DNA from: Lutjanus erythropterus | Lineage: Eukaryota > Chordata > Actinopteri > Lutjaniformes > Lutjanidae | Direction of reading: 5' to 3' | Assembly: GCA_020091685.1 (NCBI GenBank) | Contig: CM034599.1 | Coordinates: 32,093,920 to 32,157,919, forward strand | DNA: 64,000 nucleotides | In this document: piece by piece, positions 9,992-22,525 of the stretch | How positions within the stretch are numbered: position 1 is the first letter of the stretch | Layout: every line of letters begins with the position of its first letter | Translations under genes and position numbers: made by a program | Notes under the pieces: generated by a model | What the model saw: the letters and a program-made list of their open reading frames with translations, nothing else | Database searches by the model: none | What the model was told of the DNA's origin: nothing

Positions 9992-12361
9992 ATGAGCTAG
10001 GTGGAGCATCCATTTTTCAGGTTGTAGTGGTATTTGACACAGCACCAGCATTTCAAAGCAGAGAGAACTGCTTATTTCTTCTCAAAGTGATGGAAAAGTT
10101 TTGTTACACATTACACCTTTTTCTGTGGTGTAACAAACTCAGTACACATATTTATTATTACTTTACACTGACTTTAAAGCAATAATCCATTTCAGATTTC
10201 AAATGCTGCTGCTCACTGCATCACCAGTTACGCTTTTTATATATTGCCAACAAGCCCATGAGGTATGTCGTTGCAAGTTGACGGTATGAAGGAAATATTG
10301 TGGGGTTTTGTTCATCAGGCCAGTGGATGTTCTCATATTTACTGTCAGCCACCAACACTTCAGGGACTGCAAGGGCTTTCTTTATCATTATTAAACTGGT
10401 GGTCATCTCTGAGACACCAGTCAAAGCACTTTGTAATGTCTTTCTCTCAGTCACTGCCTCTTTTTTTTCATTTTTATTTTAACAGAACACTTCTGTAGGT
10501 GTATACTGTATTTTTAGCCTGGTGTTGGGCTGCACAGTGTAGAAAAAGAACGTATCACACAGTTTGAAGATTTAACCTATTTTGTTGTGCTTTGAGCACT
10601 GATCAGCTGAGCAGACAGAGCGCACTGGATGCGCGGCGGCCAGTGTGTTGTGTGTTTGACTGACAGGGAGACAGAGAGAGACAAAGGAAGGTAGGAGGAC
10701 TATTGAACACAGTGGCCTCATGCAAGACACACTCACACGAACAGATTCGTTCTTAAGTGGTGTGTACAAGTTATTTTGGAGAACTTGTCCCATGTTTTGA
10801 ATTTTCTTTCAGATACAAACACAATTCACGAGTGGTCCAGATCTGTCGTAGGAGTCATGTGCAGCCTGCTGTTATCTATATCAAAGTTTTTCACTAATGA
10901 CTTTATATTTCATTAGTCTGAAGACATTTTTAGTTTGAAGAATAAATTACACTTCAGAATTATGTCACGATTATCCCGTTTGACTAATTACAATATAATT
11001 GTAAATTTACATATGAAGCCTGTCATCATTCATTCAATTTTCTATTATTACCTGCTGTCAGGTGTATTGGCCGTATATCTGGTTTATGAAGTTGCTGTTC
11101 AGACGAACATCTTCACTTATTCCGTCTTCTGTCTCCGTGATGAAAACTTCCCCACGGCCCCCTCCTCCTGCTGCAGTTATCGATCGCTTCTTGCTGTGGC
11201 AAGTCGTTTTTTTGAAGTCATTTTCATATCAAGCAGGTCTTTTAATTACTTTGCTGGCACTGATGAAATAACAGACTTCACTTGGGTCTCTGAAAGCAGG
11301 ACTTCAAACTCCAAAGTCTTTAAGTTCTTTTAAGTCTTTGATACCATTTTCATGACATTAATATGGTATTATATGGTCTTATGTGGTATTACTGGGGTGT
11401 TAATCATACTTGCACATGCATGTGCACTCTTACACACAGGTGGATCATTTACACAGTCATCTGAAGTTACAAATGTTTGTTGATTTGACGTGGCATGTTC
11501 GTACGAGCCCTTTGTACGACAAAAAGTACGAGAAATTTAAGACAAGAATAAGAAAATGCTCTTGCAAGAGGCTGAATGTTTCTGGGGGTTATTAATATTC
11601 CAGCCACTGCTTTGTCACTTGACCTGGCCATTGTAACCTGTGGTATTTTCGAGAAAGTCAATCTGACCCCGCCTGCCCTGTGGGTTAGGTGTTCTTCTCC
11701 TTCCTCGGGCATTTAACAGCAGGGTACAGCATTTTTAAGTGTTTATCCTGCCCCTGTCATATCCAGAAGAACTGCGTCTCCGGTGGACTGTAAAAGAACC
11801 AGTACCATCACATTCTCAAAAATGTGGCATCAGCTTGGTACTGTATGGGTCCTTGTGACATCCCTAGATTGAGATTTTTAAAACAGAATCAGGCATACAG
11901 CTTCATAACTCTGACAAAAAGGATGCATATGTATATTTATGTCCTTGTAGACAGTTTTAGTCATTATCCATCTGGATGTTGGACCTTGTAATATTTCATA
12001 CTAACTGTATATCTGCTTGTGTGGTTATTGTGGCTTTCCTGTTACAGTTTTACCCTGAGAACTTATTTGCATTATTGATTCTGAATTAATTACATGCAGT
12101 TGATGTAGGTTATTTTTCTTTTGTTGTTTGCTGTTTGGTGCATTATGATGTTCACAAGCCACTGGCTTCTGTAGTACAAAAATAAGTGTACTCGTGTTTG
12201 ATATTATGGGCTGTCTGTTTTGGGGGCATTTAGAGAGAACATTAGATAAACATACAGTACTTAACACTTTCACTTATGACGGGCTTCTTTACTATCATTA
12301 ATCAGAATTTTATCAGATAAATTTCAAGCTTAGGTTTTATAAAGGCAACCACTATTTACAC
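9992..12361. other. Intergenic sequence, no gene recognised
   Basis: A small GC-richer patch near 10610-10690 (TGGATGCGCGGCGGCC) is the only compositional change. The frames at 10221-10500 and 10935-11333 have no recognisable motifs. I see nothing that can be called a gene. Confidence 0.35.
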
Positions 12362-12505
12362 TCAGGGTGGAGTAGCTAATGTGACTCTTTGCACCTGGAG
12401 TGCCAGGAGTATATAACCCAGTATGGCAGAGACAAGCACCCAGGTGTCTGTACTGAATAATGCTATTTGGTGTAAATAGCCACATTAGCTATTTACACCT
12501 CTGTG
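12362..12505. repeat. Small palindromic element (GGTGTAAATAGC hairpin)
   Basis: GGTGTAAATAGC at 12469-12480 is perfectly inverted at 12488-12499 with a 7-base loop. A diverged inverted copy of the longer unit (GGTGGAGTAGCTAATGTGACT) lies at about 12374-12394, so the block resembles a foldback or MITE end. Confidence 0.5.
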
Positions 12506-14153
12506 GCACAGAGAACCTATGCTTTATTTCCTAAACCTCACTAAGTAGTTTTGTTGCCTAAACCTGACTAAACTGAGACTGAAAACTGAAAATAGTAATT
12601 AAATCAAATAAAATAAAAAAATAAAATTATAAATTTAACACCACCTTGTAATTTCACACCAGACCTAAACCCTGGCATTCTGGGACAGGACTGGTTTCCT
12701 ATAGGAGAGTCCTAACCCACTATTGAATTTGTAGCTCTTAACAGCTAACCAGTGGGGTCAGGTGTGAATAGCTGAATCACTTTTAAACACAAAATCAGTT
12801 TTCTCTTGCTCACAGGCACACAGGCAAACTAGATTTGAGAGGAGGAAAGTCACCCCAGTGTCAGAGGGAGAGGGGACGGGGCAAGCTGCTGTTCTAATCA
12901 TCAGGAATAATAGATGTGCTGAACTCCTCGCTGTCGCTTGTGCTCTTGAAGCCCTACTGATTCATCATCTCAATCATCATCATTATCGCTATCATCACCA
13001 CTCTGCTCTGACTGAGCTGAGGAACATTCCTCATGGCTCCCTGTCTCAGTCGCAGGCTCAGAGTGCCAGGACTCTGCAGGCCGGAGCTTTCCAGCTGATG
13101 ACTGGGCAGAAGACTCTGCGTGTCACGTGGAGCCGATGGGCGGCGTGCAGCTCGGCAGAGGGCTGTGGCGCTTCAGAGGTTTGCTGAATTAGAGGCTTTG
13201 ACTCCTTTCAACATCTGCCATTGACTAAACCTCTAAAAGCTATTGGTCGTTTTGTTCTGAGCCCGCAGCACTGGAGGCTCTAATAACCTCACATGACCTG
13301 AGGTCAAAATGATTGCAAGGTACATCGTTTCACATTAAATATTTCATCATATCAGTAAGGCTCGAGTGTGTTTTCCTCCTGTATGTTGACTCTAAAAATC
13401 CTATTTTACATACAGCTTTGGTTGTACTGTTTCTGATGAATCGTCATGCAAATAAAGTCATCGAACTGATAGGAAATTGGAGGAAAGGAGAGTTCGACAG
13501 AAATCTTGGCAGAGAGGATAAAGAGCTCCTGACCTCCTCGGTTTCTCCTCTCTCTGTCTCACAAGTGGCATTTCAAAGTCACCCATTTCCCTCTGCAGTC
13601 TCGGCTTGTCTCTGTGAAGAGCTGCGGAAGTACAGCAGCATATGAATAAAAGAGTGGGAGATAAGGAAGAGGTCTTTCTCAGACACTCTCAGAGCTTATC
13701 TTGAAACTACAAAACTCAAGCCCACTCTCGCTCAATTTTTCTGCCATTAAAACACTCCATTCGCTTTAGGACTAATATTCTTTGACAGTTCATAAATCGT
13801 GGGCTGCAATGATGGCTTTATTGTCCATAAAACCTCATACAGTATTCAAGAATGATTCGCATGTCACTTTTTAATGTGGAACTTTTTTTATCTGCTCCCT
13901 CCTCGGAAGGACTTTGTCACATTTAAATGTGTTTGTTGCAATTTAAACAAACAACTTAAAGAAAGGATAAATGGCTTTAAAGACAAATAATCTGCACGGG
14001 GTTGTCAGATTTTCTTGTGTTTTGTGTGTGTGGTTGTGGGAGGAAAAACATGGATTTCCCTGGTGATGATATAGAAGTACAATAGATAGGAGTATAAACA
14101 CCTACATGCTCCATCCAGTGAGCCATTTACAAGAGAACACACGCTCCCACTCA
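12506..14153. other. Intergenic sequence with one GC-richer unique patch
   Basis: The segment 12840-13190 is less AT-rich than its surroundings. It holds a 109-codon frame with a His-rich run from a CATCAT simple repeat and no recognisable domain, so I do not call it coding. 13200-13700 is complex unique sequence without repeat signatures. Confidence 0.35.
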
Positions 14154-14173
14154 GACACACACACACACACACA
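14154..14173. repeat. (CA)n microsatellite
   Basis: A run of about ten CA dinucleotides. Confidence 0.85.
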
Positions 14174-14214
14174 GATATACATGCATGCCTTTGTATGTGT
14201 CACATGTATTGGTT

Positions 14215-14456
14215 ATATTTGTTTGCTTGTATTTGTGCCTTTAGGTTTGCTCAAGTTATTTTATATTACATGACTTTATATATTTTAGTGTTTGCTGTTT
14301 CATCTGCATGATTTTATGTTGTGTTCTAAATGTTTTTTATTGCTCCGCTTGGTTTTATTGCTGTTGTGTATTTGGTTTTAACTGCATGCTTTTAGTTTCA
14401 AATGGCTGAGTTTTTATGTTGAAATTTACCTTCTGCTAAACATTTGTTTGTGTCCT
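14215..14456 (+). repeat. Repeat B, copy 1 (intact)
   Basis: A T-rich block running through TTTAGTGTTTGCTGTTTCAT, TTTTTATTGCTCCGCTTGG and AACATTTGTTTGTGTCCTCC. A second copy begins at 14930 and is interrupted. The intact copy serves as a reference for the empty insertion site, where GGTTTTAAC joins TGCATGC directly. Confidence 0.6.
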
Positions 14457-14929
14457 CCTTGGTAACACAGTTAGCTCACCACTCGTTTTTAAAGCACCCC
14501 CTTAAAAAGATCCAACTTCGCTTTTCCTTTTCATTCTATAAAATCTGGCGTTGTCAGCAGGAGCAGGTTTTGTGAGCAGCTGTGATAACCAGGGAGGATA
14601 GCTAGCCGTGTTGTTGCCTGCATATCCTGGCGGCCATAGACCAGATGATTTGAGATGCTGTGGATGGAAGGAGCAAATGTAAGAGGTACCAGGTTTACAA
14701 GGATTAGAAAAGGCCACAAACTGTGTTAGGGGTGCAAGCTAGAGAAGCCAAGAGCCAGCTCACTGTTTTAGTGGACAATGAGAGGATTCAGGTTTGCAAA
14801 AGTACACATATTTGTATTCTCTTGCTGGAGATCAGACTCCAAACACCAGTGTACTACAGAGACAATGGACTGATCTAATTTTGCAGCAACTGCCAACATT
14901 AAAGAGCGGGGGGATGTCATACATGCACA
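14457..14929. other. Spacer between two copies of repeat B
   Basis: Unique-looking sequence with no recognised gene. It separates the two copies, whose starts lie about 700 bases apart, as expected of a local duplication. Confidence 0.35.
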
Positions 14930-16072
14930 GCTTGCTTGCTTTAGTTATTTTATAATGTATGCACTTCATATATTTTAGCATTTTGTCTGCGTATTTTTAT
15001 GTTGCGTTTTAAATGTTGTTTATTGTTCTGCTTGGTTTTACGCTAATGTGTGTTGGTTTTAACTAGGTCTGCAAAATGAATTGCAGTTAGAGTTGGGAAA
15101 TATGTTAAAATTTTCCAAACGGCCATCGTCAGCCCATCCATCCGCGATTGACGATATCTTCGTCCCCCTCCCACCTCCGGTCCTATCCAATGTCAGCTGG
15201 GAGATGTGCGCAAGCAGTGAATTCACTATGTTACGCCTGCTGCATTTAGATAACATAAACTCACAAAATGTCTAGAAATTACATGTTCTCACACTTGTTT
15301 TCCATTTTAAACGGAGAAATACAACTGCACACCCTCTGAATTCAAGTGTCTCTCTTTTACTGAACTAAGACGACCTTAGTTGGCTTTTTAACGGCTCGGA
15401 AAACAGACTTAATTCAAACTCGACAGAAAAACATGTAAAATTCACCAAAACCGTTTTTGTTAGTCTGTCTGCTCTTCCAACAATCACCAACTCTGGTTTG
15501 GTCACAATAAATCCTTAATTCACTGCGTGAAAAGAGTGTAATGAGTCTGACTCAGCAGGCTGTTTTCCTCTCACTCCTCACCCAGCTCAGTGCACTCATG
15601 ATTCAGCCCATCACTGATAGATGATATATTCATCCAATTGCCCAATCCTAATCGCAATGTTATTTAAGTCGCAACATGGTACAATAAAGTGCAATATTTA
15701 GATCGCAGAGCCAAAACCAAATCTCAGTTTTGTGAGAGCATTAAAATGCATTATAATGAAGTGCTATAGTGCAGCAGAGATGCCCTGGCCTGAAAATCTT
15801 GTTCATCAGATGAAAGAAAACGAAAAACAATTCACATTATCATGATTTGAAAAAAAAATTTCAGTAAAAATAGAAATTGTAATGGAAAAATTATCATTCT
15901 CACTAATTGTATTGCTTAGTGCAATCAAAATTTCAGTGAAAATAATCTCAATATAACTTTTTAACTATAACATGCAGCATGTGTGTGAAATGTTAGTGTG
16001 AAATGATTCAGTTTTTATGTTAACATTTACGGTACTTCCTGCCAGAACATTTGTTTGTGTCCTCCTTCCGGT
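14930..16072 (+). repeat. Repeat B, copy 2 (split by insertion)
   Basis: 14930-15065 matches the first part of copy 1 (TTTAGTTATTTTATA, TTTTTATGTTG, TGTTCTGCTTGGTTTTA). 15968-16072 matches the last part (CAGTTTTTATGTTAACATTTAC, AACATTTGTTTGTGTCCTCC). The 893 bases between are absent from copy 1. Confidence 0.6.
15066..15958 (+). mobile_element. 893-bp non-coding insertion with 9-bp target duplication
   Basis: The insertion is flanked by TTTTAACTA at 15057-15065 and 15959-15967. The flanking repeat is continuous in its sister copy, so the boundaries are well supported. The interior carries TTAAAATTTTCCAA near the start and CAATCACCAACTCTGGTTTGG near 15483. Both words recur in a diverged relative at 32390-32825, showing a dispersed family. 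No transposase frame is present. A duplication of 8 to 9 bp suggests a hAT-type non-autonomous element, although clear terminal inverted repeats are not visible. Confidence 0.6.
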
Positions 16073-17526
16073 TCCACTTTTCCTTTCCCTCTTCCTTACA
16101 TACACACAACGTCCACATTTAGTGGACATTTATCATGTATGAGCATAAAGGCATGTAGTAGTACAAGGACATACTAATAGCACTTGCACACAAATACACA
16201 TGCTTTTCCATTATGATAAATAGTCCCCTTCAATTAAAGAGGCAGATAAATTCAGATTTTATGGTCCACATTCCTCTGTGTTTCACACACGATGCATCAC
16301 ACATCACATGTGCTCTCAGCCTTTTGAAGTGAGGCCATTTGATCGCAATGGAGATGCATTAAATTTGCAAGCAGGCAACTAATAATTCATTGGGATATTA
16401 AATAGATATACTGCACCCCCCTGCTTAACCCTCTACCTTTTCGCAGCTGAACGTCTAACCAGAGCAAACCTCCCACCCACCCACCCACCCCTCCCCTCAC
16501 CCCCCGGACCCCCAAGCCGGATAAATCCTGTGTGTTTTGCTAAAGTCATCATTTACTCTGATTAGCAGAGCTCCCAGCAGGAGCACCTCACCGTGATTTG
16601 CACTTAATAATTCCTCACGCTTCTCGTTTCAGTGGTTACACGCTCTGAGAGCAGGGGTGACAGGGCTGGGTGTCATTGTGGTTTTTAATGGAGATCACAT
16701 GACCATGACACTACACACAGTTCTCATAATTATACCATCCAAAGGCATGAATGATGAAGTGAGGGTGAGTTGCCAGGAGGAGCTTTTTTTTCCCCCCGTA
16801 TTTTCCTGACTGAAATTCCCTTGATTGAGAGCGAGAAAGCATGAGAAAAGCGTTGAGAGAGACGCATGCTTTAGCGCTGCACGTTTAAGCACATGTTCCC
16901 TTTTTGCAGTGAATTAAGAGCAGGCTGGTCAGCAGGCCGGGCTGCATTTTAATGGATCTTGAGCTGACGTTTTATACAGCTCACACACAATGGGTCCAGT
17001 GTGGCTGTAATACGCCCACAGTGTGCTATTTTTCAGCACCAGCGGTGCTCAGCACTGTGTACATTGGGATGCTGTGTATTGCAAGATTAAAATAAGGGTG
17101 TTTTGGTCTGCGGTCACTCCTGCAGCATTTGTATATATTATGCTACGTTCCCATTGTGGCATAAAAAAAAGCCCACACTGGGATGTTACTCAACCACAGC
17201 GGCAAACTCCAGGATGTGAAGTAGTTGGACTACGTACAATAAAAACTCCACCAGGATCATTTCACTGAGCGTTTTTTTCAATGTTAAAATGTTTTAGATG
17301 CTGGAGTCACTATTAGCTGTACTTCACACTGCAAATGAGGTGGAAACCAAGCAGGGAGTAGAAATACCTCAGAGTAATGGCACAACCCCGTCTTCTTAGA
17401 AGAGCTTTGCTTATTCACCACTTTGTTCACTGGAAGAAGATGAGCATTAGCACAAGGGAACGGCAGATAAACATGGCAGTGGTGCGGTGCTGGGGATGAT
17501 CATGCATCAGTCTGTCAGTCTAGATC
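16073..17526. other. Intergenic, including a complex unique block
   Basis: 16473-16493 is a short CCCA-rich run. 16540-16960 is unusually complex unique sequence (TGATTAGCAGAGCTCCCAG, CACTTAATAATTCC) without repeat hallmarks and is a candidate conserved non-coding element. No gene is seen. Confidence 0.35.
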
Positions 17527-17720
17527 AGTGGTTCTCAAACTGTGGGGCAGGTCCCACTAGAAGGCCATAGAGCCACTACAGGTGGGACATCAATGACTAT
17601 GAATTTATATAGTTAAAATTAAGAAACAAAGGTTTGCTGATGCTTTTGTGCAGATCTTTATTTCAACAAAATTCAACTTTGACCCTTATGTATTAGTTGA
17701 TTCCCCTATAATAGTTAGCA
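17527..17720 (+). mobile_element. hAT-type terminus and remnant
   Basis: CAGTGGTTCTCAAACTGTGG at 17527-17546 is the classic start of a widespread hAT element. It is followed by GGGCAGGTCCCACTAGAAGG. The right end is not clear and the boundary is approximate. Confidence 0.5.
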
Positions 17721-18104
17721 ATAAGTGATAATATTGCAGTATCACATTAAAAATGTATAAATACCGCACTGGACTGTGACAATATTGGCAAATTATTGTT
17801 TTTTAGTTAGTTTTTAAAATAATTTTGTTCTATCTTAGTTTAGTTGCTAAAAGGACTGTGGCTGACTGCTGCATTGTTTTGTTTGGGAATTATACATACA
17901 TAATTCATTGCCAAGACACTTCATTGCAATTTTTTTTTGCACCAGCTCAAGTCATGGCTGGCTACTTTTATTTTATTCTATTAGAGAAGGGGAGTAAAAG
18001 CACCTTTAGTTAAAAGGAAAAACAAAGTCTATACTGATGAAAAATAGACATCAGATTTATTATTTAATAAGGACATTGTATGGATCAATCCTGTGACTTT
18101 GGTT
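17721..18104. other. AT-rich intergenic stretch
   Basis: No gene or repeat family is recognised. The 62-codon frame at 17825-18013 has no supporting features. Confidence 0.4.
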
Positions 18105-18340
18105 ATCCTCTAATTCCCTCTAGTGGCTAGCATTTGTGGTTTGGAGTGAATTGTCAAACAATCTCAACAACTATTGGATGGATTCGCACAAAATTTGGCA
18201 CCTACATTAACTGTATCCATCAAAATAAAATGTAATCACTTTGCTGATTCTTCAGCTTTTCCTGTTGTGCCATCATCAGGACAAAACATGATTTGATTTT
18301 GTCCAATAATTTAGCTTAAGATGATGCTTATGGTTTCCTT
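18105..18340 (-). repeat. Interspersed repeat family C, copy 1 (inverted)
   Basis: CAACAACTATTGGATGGATTC, AAATTTGGCACC and GCCATCATCAGGACAAAA match, in reverse, the pattern in the copy at 46395-46945 (TACCAAATTTTGACATTAAT, GTTGAGATATTTC, GGTGGCGCTA). This is a common fish repeat with no coding capacity. Confidence 0.55.
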
Positions 18341-18479
18341 CTGAAATTGATGTTGCATCCAAAGACATACACTTTCACAAACCAAACAACAAAACAAATG
18401 CAACATATTAGGAGACATTACAAATATGTGATTGCATTGCTTCAATTTAATCGCTTCCTTTAATATTCAGCATTTAGTT

Positions 18480-18660
18480 CACACAGGAAGACTGAGACCC
18501 ACTTTAGAACCTAAACTCTGAACAGTTTGTCAGACTGAGGAACAAAAGAGTTCCACAGTCTGTTCAGTGGAGCCTGTGGGACTCTAAATCTTCTGTTTGA
18601 TGGCAAAAGCTGATATTCTTTGAATAAAATATGAGAGGGGTCAGATGTACTGCTAGAGAC
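18480..18660. repeat. Possible LINE-derived fragment
   Basis: The run AGTTTGTCAGACTGAGGAAC followed by GAGTTCCACAGTCTGTTCAGTGG resembles a repeat derived from fish LINE 3' regions. The match is from memory of the pattern, and the strand and ends are uncertain. Confidence 0.25.
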
Positions 18661-18944
18661 AACATTCTTTTTTATTATACTCAGCCTAAAAACTACAACT
18701 TACAGTCTTTAAGCAGATATGTAAAGATCTAACCACTTGAGCTTTAAAGCTGGGGTCAGCAGGTTTCTTTTAGCGTTGTTGAGCAAAAGTTCCATAATAA
18801 CCTGTTGAGAAAACCTCTTTAGAAGCTTCAGACAATCGAGCCTGTGATGTTGGAAAAGCACATCTTAGAGTAAGATAGCTGATTTTTTTTCCCCCACAAT
18901 AATAACAATCATTTTGTAACCAGACATAAGATTTCAGAATTGTA

Positions 18945-19170
18945 CCTTTAAGCTGAACAATGTTTCCCATCAGCCTCAACTGCACTTTGTGTTTAGCTCT
19001 GATTACCAAATGTTAGCATGCTAACACTAAGATAGAGAACATTGTAAACATGATACCTGCTAAACTTCCACACGTTAGCATTGTCACTATAAGCATTATA
19101 AGTTAGCATGCTGAGGATGTGTTTAAGTACAGCCTCACAGAGCTGCTCGCGCGGCTGTAGACTCTTACAT
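18945..19170 (+). repeat. Interspersed repeat family C, copy 2
   Basis: CCCATCAGCCTCAACTGCAC, GTTAGCATGCTAACAC and TACAGCCTCACAGAGCTGCT are hallmark words of the family, and most recur at 21895-22050. This copy holds the 5' portion and copy 1 the 3' portion. Confidence 0.6.
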
Positions 19171-19744
19171 GTGTTAAATTCTTGATGTCCTCAGCAACAC
19201 AGTCACATTAAACTGCAGTAGGGAACACTTTTTGTCACAACTGGTTGAATTTGTTCTGCCACTAAAAACAAAGCCTCACAGTGTGAACTCAGCATTAATA
19301 GGCAGCGATGAAACAGGACTGCTCTTTGAACGCAGCTGTAGACACTTTTGCCAGCTTGGAGAGTTGGATGCTTGATTTAATGACTTTACAGACTCCGACA
19401 AATCTAGTAACTCTTTTATGAGAAGCTACAGTATATTATCAATGTGTTGATTTCCAAAAGCATTTACTGACAAATCTCTGCAGCAATCCACTTCACATTT
19501 AATGTGCTCTAGAGCTGCCCAGATGTCTCCACACTGAGCGTATCTCATCATTAGGCTGCACATTATGTCAATACGTAGAGAGAGGATGGCGATAAAAAAT
19601 GAATGATGAGTAGAGGGAAGCAGTGTTTACTTTAACTTCATCTCTTCAGCTTCTTTTTAGGAGCAAAATACACTATTTCTTTCTTTCTGTTCCACTTATA
19701 TGTTTGCCTTCTCTATTCTGTTAAACACAGTCCCTCCAGGATTT
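19171..19744. other. Intergenic sequence, nothing recognised
   Basis: No coding or repeat signal is visible. Confidence 0.4.
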
Positions 19745-20000
19745 CATTTGCTGAATGGTAACAATATTGACTGATCTAATACAGTATATTTTGTGTATTA
19801 ATGCTGTGAAAGAACTGTGATTAGTGGTGATGTATTCACCTTTGATTGATTAGACAGTAATTGCACAATATTAAACAGTCTTTCAAACTGCAGGGAAAAC
19901 GATTCCATGATTTGGATGATTCTTGGTAAGAAGCAGGTACAATACAAATTATCTAAGACCAGTATAGGCCTTTGAGGTGCAAAAAGTGAAATATATAATC
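19745..20000 (+). repeat. Diverged paired sequence D, copy 1
   Basis: Words in order are TGATCTAATA, TTTGTGTATTAATGC, GATGTATTCACCTTTGA, TTAGACAGTAATTGCA and TCTTTCAAACTGCAGGG, then AGGTACAATACAAATTATC. The same words in the same order lie at 22835-23080, which implies common origin. Family unknown. Confidence 0.5.
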
Positions 20001-20059
20001 TTTCTGGATGAAGCTGGTGAAGACAAGGATACCCTGTACTCCTACAATACATTTTATTT

Positions 20060-20140
20060 TTTCATGTTGTTTTATGTAAAGCACTCTGAACTTTTGTAAG
20101 ATATGGTGCTATGCAAATAAATTTTGAAATGCCTGATTTC
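20060..20140 (+). repeat. LINE/SINE-like 3' tail
   Basis: TATGTAAAGCACTCTGAACTT followed by GGTGCTATGCAAATAAATTTTG matches the recurrent 3' tail (AAGCACTTTGA...GTGCTATATAAATAAA) of fish L2-type LINEs and their SINE partners. Confidence 0.45.
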
Positions 20141-21894
20141 ACAACAGCTTTTCTAACAAACGTTGCTTTTTGCAAAGTCTTTAGGCGTGAAGGTGAAGTG
20201 AAAATTGAAAAAAAGTTGATTTTTCTTTATTTTAGTTATTTATATATTCATATATTCATGTATTCATTTATAATTCATTAAAAATCAAAGCCAACTTGTT
20301 CCAGAGAGAATAAAACGGCACTCTACTCTGAGTGTTGGAAGTAACCTTGCCAGTATAGCTTAGGATTACAAAAATTCTAACAAAATACGCATTTACATTT
20401 GACAATTTAACATTTAATTGTAAAAGAAGAAGTGCACCTGGGGTTAGTCCACAAAAATACAGAATCTTTTTGAGCAGAAGCTCATCAAAACATAAAGCAC
20501 AAAATTATAAACTTGACAAATACTGATAACGGTGAAAAACCTTGTGTTCTTTTCAGTACCCATGACAAAATAAAAAACACAAAATAATAAAATATGAATG
20601 AATAATAAATCAAAGTTGGTTCATTGAGAGGCATATGTGTGACAGTTGCACAGGGGACCACTGTGATTGGTGGAACTCACAAGAACTTAAGATGATTGGT
20701 CAAATTTTGGACAAAACCACAAAGTCGTGCAGTTAATTGCTGTGATCGCAACATCACACCTTCTTGAAGGGACTGATATATGACTTAGTTGTAATTAGAT
20801 TTTTACATAGCAACAACACAGCTGTGCTTTGTGTCTAAACAGCTAAAAGCACATTTGATCACAGCAATCCCCCCAGTACAATGTTAATATATACAGTATA
20901 ATGCTGGACAGCAGGCTGCGGTGTGATCTGTGCCCTGAGAATGGCTCGGGGTTTCATACTCGTTTCTGGCACCGGGGACCGCAGAACAGCTGCCAAGGGC
21001 TCTGCGTTGGCCTCATTGTAAATATTAAGAGTTAATGCCCTTGGTAAAAGGCAGCTGTAAACCATCTGCACTGCTGTTAATCACAGAGAAATCGCCCCGC
21101 CAAGAATCTCCACTTGCCTTATTCAAATTGCAGCACACAAGCTGCAAATATTCACAGGTTGCGAGCGCATATGTACACACACGCAAAGTTTAGATTCACT
21201 GCTTAATGTCTTTGGCAGGCAGCGGTCGGCATTTCTCCAGCTCCGTGGGGTGTATTTTAAATATATATATATACACACACACAAACACACAGAAGCACAG
21301 AAGTCAGGAGTGGTGTATTTATGATGTGTGATTTAATTAGCTGGCTCTTAAAGCAAGTAGATAATACGTGGGGTTGGACTTTGGAGAGACAGACAGAGAG
21401 GAAGGCACAGAGAGAGAAAGAGAGATACTCAGGGGGTGTGGAAGTCCATTGTGTCAGCATTTTATCACAGCTGAGTAGCTGGAGGTTCAAAGGTCAATCC
21501 CATTCTGCTTTCAGCCACAGTCACCTTGCCATACTGACAGAGCTATCTAAAGCAACATTGACTGAATCAGCCATCAGCCAACACTGCAGAAGCTCTTAAA
21601 TGGCTAATGGAGCCGCCAGACCAGCAGGGAATACAACCCAATGGATTTATTGAACATTCAGTACGCAGCTCTGCCAGCAATACAAACTTTACACACCGTG
21701 CTTTTCATTAACCACCAACAATTTTGACCGTATTTACATATGCTCTGTTGGTGGAAAGTGAGACTTGTAATTGGGGGGAATTATGCAGCTTTTTCACTTT
21801 ACCAGAATTTGGCAAACTCATGGTGATTTAGCTACACTGCAGCCTGACTCCATGGATGGCTTTGTCAGTTGGTTGGCCTGTCTTTATGGCAGCT
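20141..21894. other. Intergenic sequence with short simple repeats
   Basis: TATTCATATATTCA-type runs lie near 20240 and an (AT)(CA) run at 21257-21290. 20860-21240 and 21300-21720 are more complex unique sequence. No gene recognised. Confidence 0.35.
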
Positions 21895-22050
21895 TTTTAA
21901 GGTGCACATTCCCATCAGCCTTAGCTGTACTTTGAGTTTAGTGCTGATTAGCAAATGTTCATGCTAACACACTAAGATGGTTTAGTATTATACCTGCTAA
22001 AAAGCAACATGTTCCAATGCTAGCATGCTGACATTTGCCTTTAAACCACC
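21895..22050 (+). repeat. Interspersed repeat family C, copy 3
   Basis: CCCATCAGCCTTAGCTGTACTT, GCTGATTAGCAAATGTTCATG and GCTAGCATGCTGACATT match copy 2 in order. Confidence 0.6.
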
Positions 22051-22125
22051 CTGCAGGATTAATTGGCATCTAGCAATGAGGATTGCAAACATGTCGTCTC
22101 ATTCCACCCTTCCAAGCACATAGGA

Positions 22126-22525
22126 CAGTGGTTAGCAATCTTTACTATCAGAAGAGCTATTTCAGCCAGAAAAGAAAAAATAAAATCTGTCTGGAACCAC
22201 AACTATTTTCATCTAAGACTTTTTAAATTAGCATTCATAGCTTAAGGTGACTTATGACCAGTACAGGTTATAGGAAAATGTGCAGAACCACAGACGTAGG
22301 CTATGACGCAGATTTTAGTTAACAAAATATTGCAACTTTTTTTTTTCAGCCCACTACACATTTTTAAAATTTGAGGAATGTAAAATTAATTTAGACCTAT
22401 AACGATGATACATGAAAATCAAAACGTTAACAAGAAAGAACCGTTGTTCGTTTGCTTTTATATATTTTTTTTTCCCTCAGGGAGCGACTGGGCAAAAGAG
22501 CTGCATGCAGCTCCAAAGAAACCTA
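22126..22525. mobile_element. Non-autonomous hAT element with GAGCTGCATGCAGCTC end
   Basis: The left side near 22126 reads CAGTGGTTAGCAATCTTTAC then AGAAGAGCTATTTCAGCC. The right side near 22490 reads AAAAGAGCTGCATGCAGCTCC. These are the diagnostic ends of a widespread vertebrate hAT element (CAGGGGTCGGCAACCTTTA type). The interior is AT-rich and non-coding. Exact ends are uncertain. Confidence 0.5.

Noticed and set aside
12858-13187. 109-codon + frame with a His-rich run
   Set aside because: The His run comes from a CATCAT-type simple repeat. There is no domain, no clear splice context and no start context.
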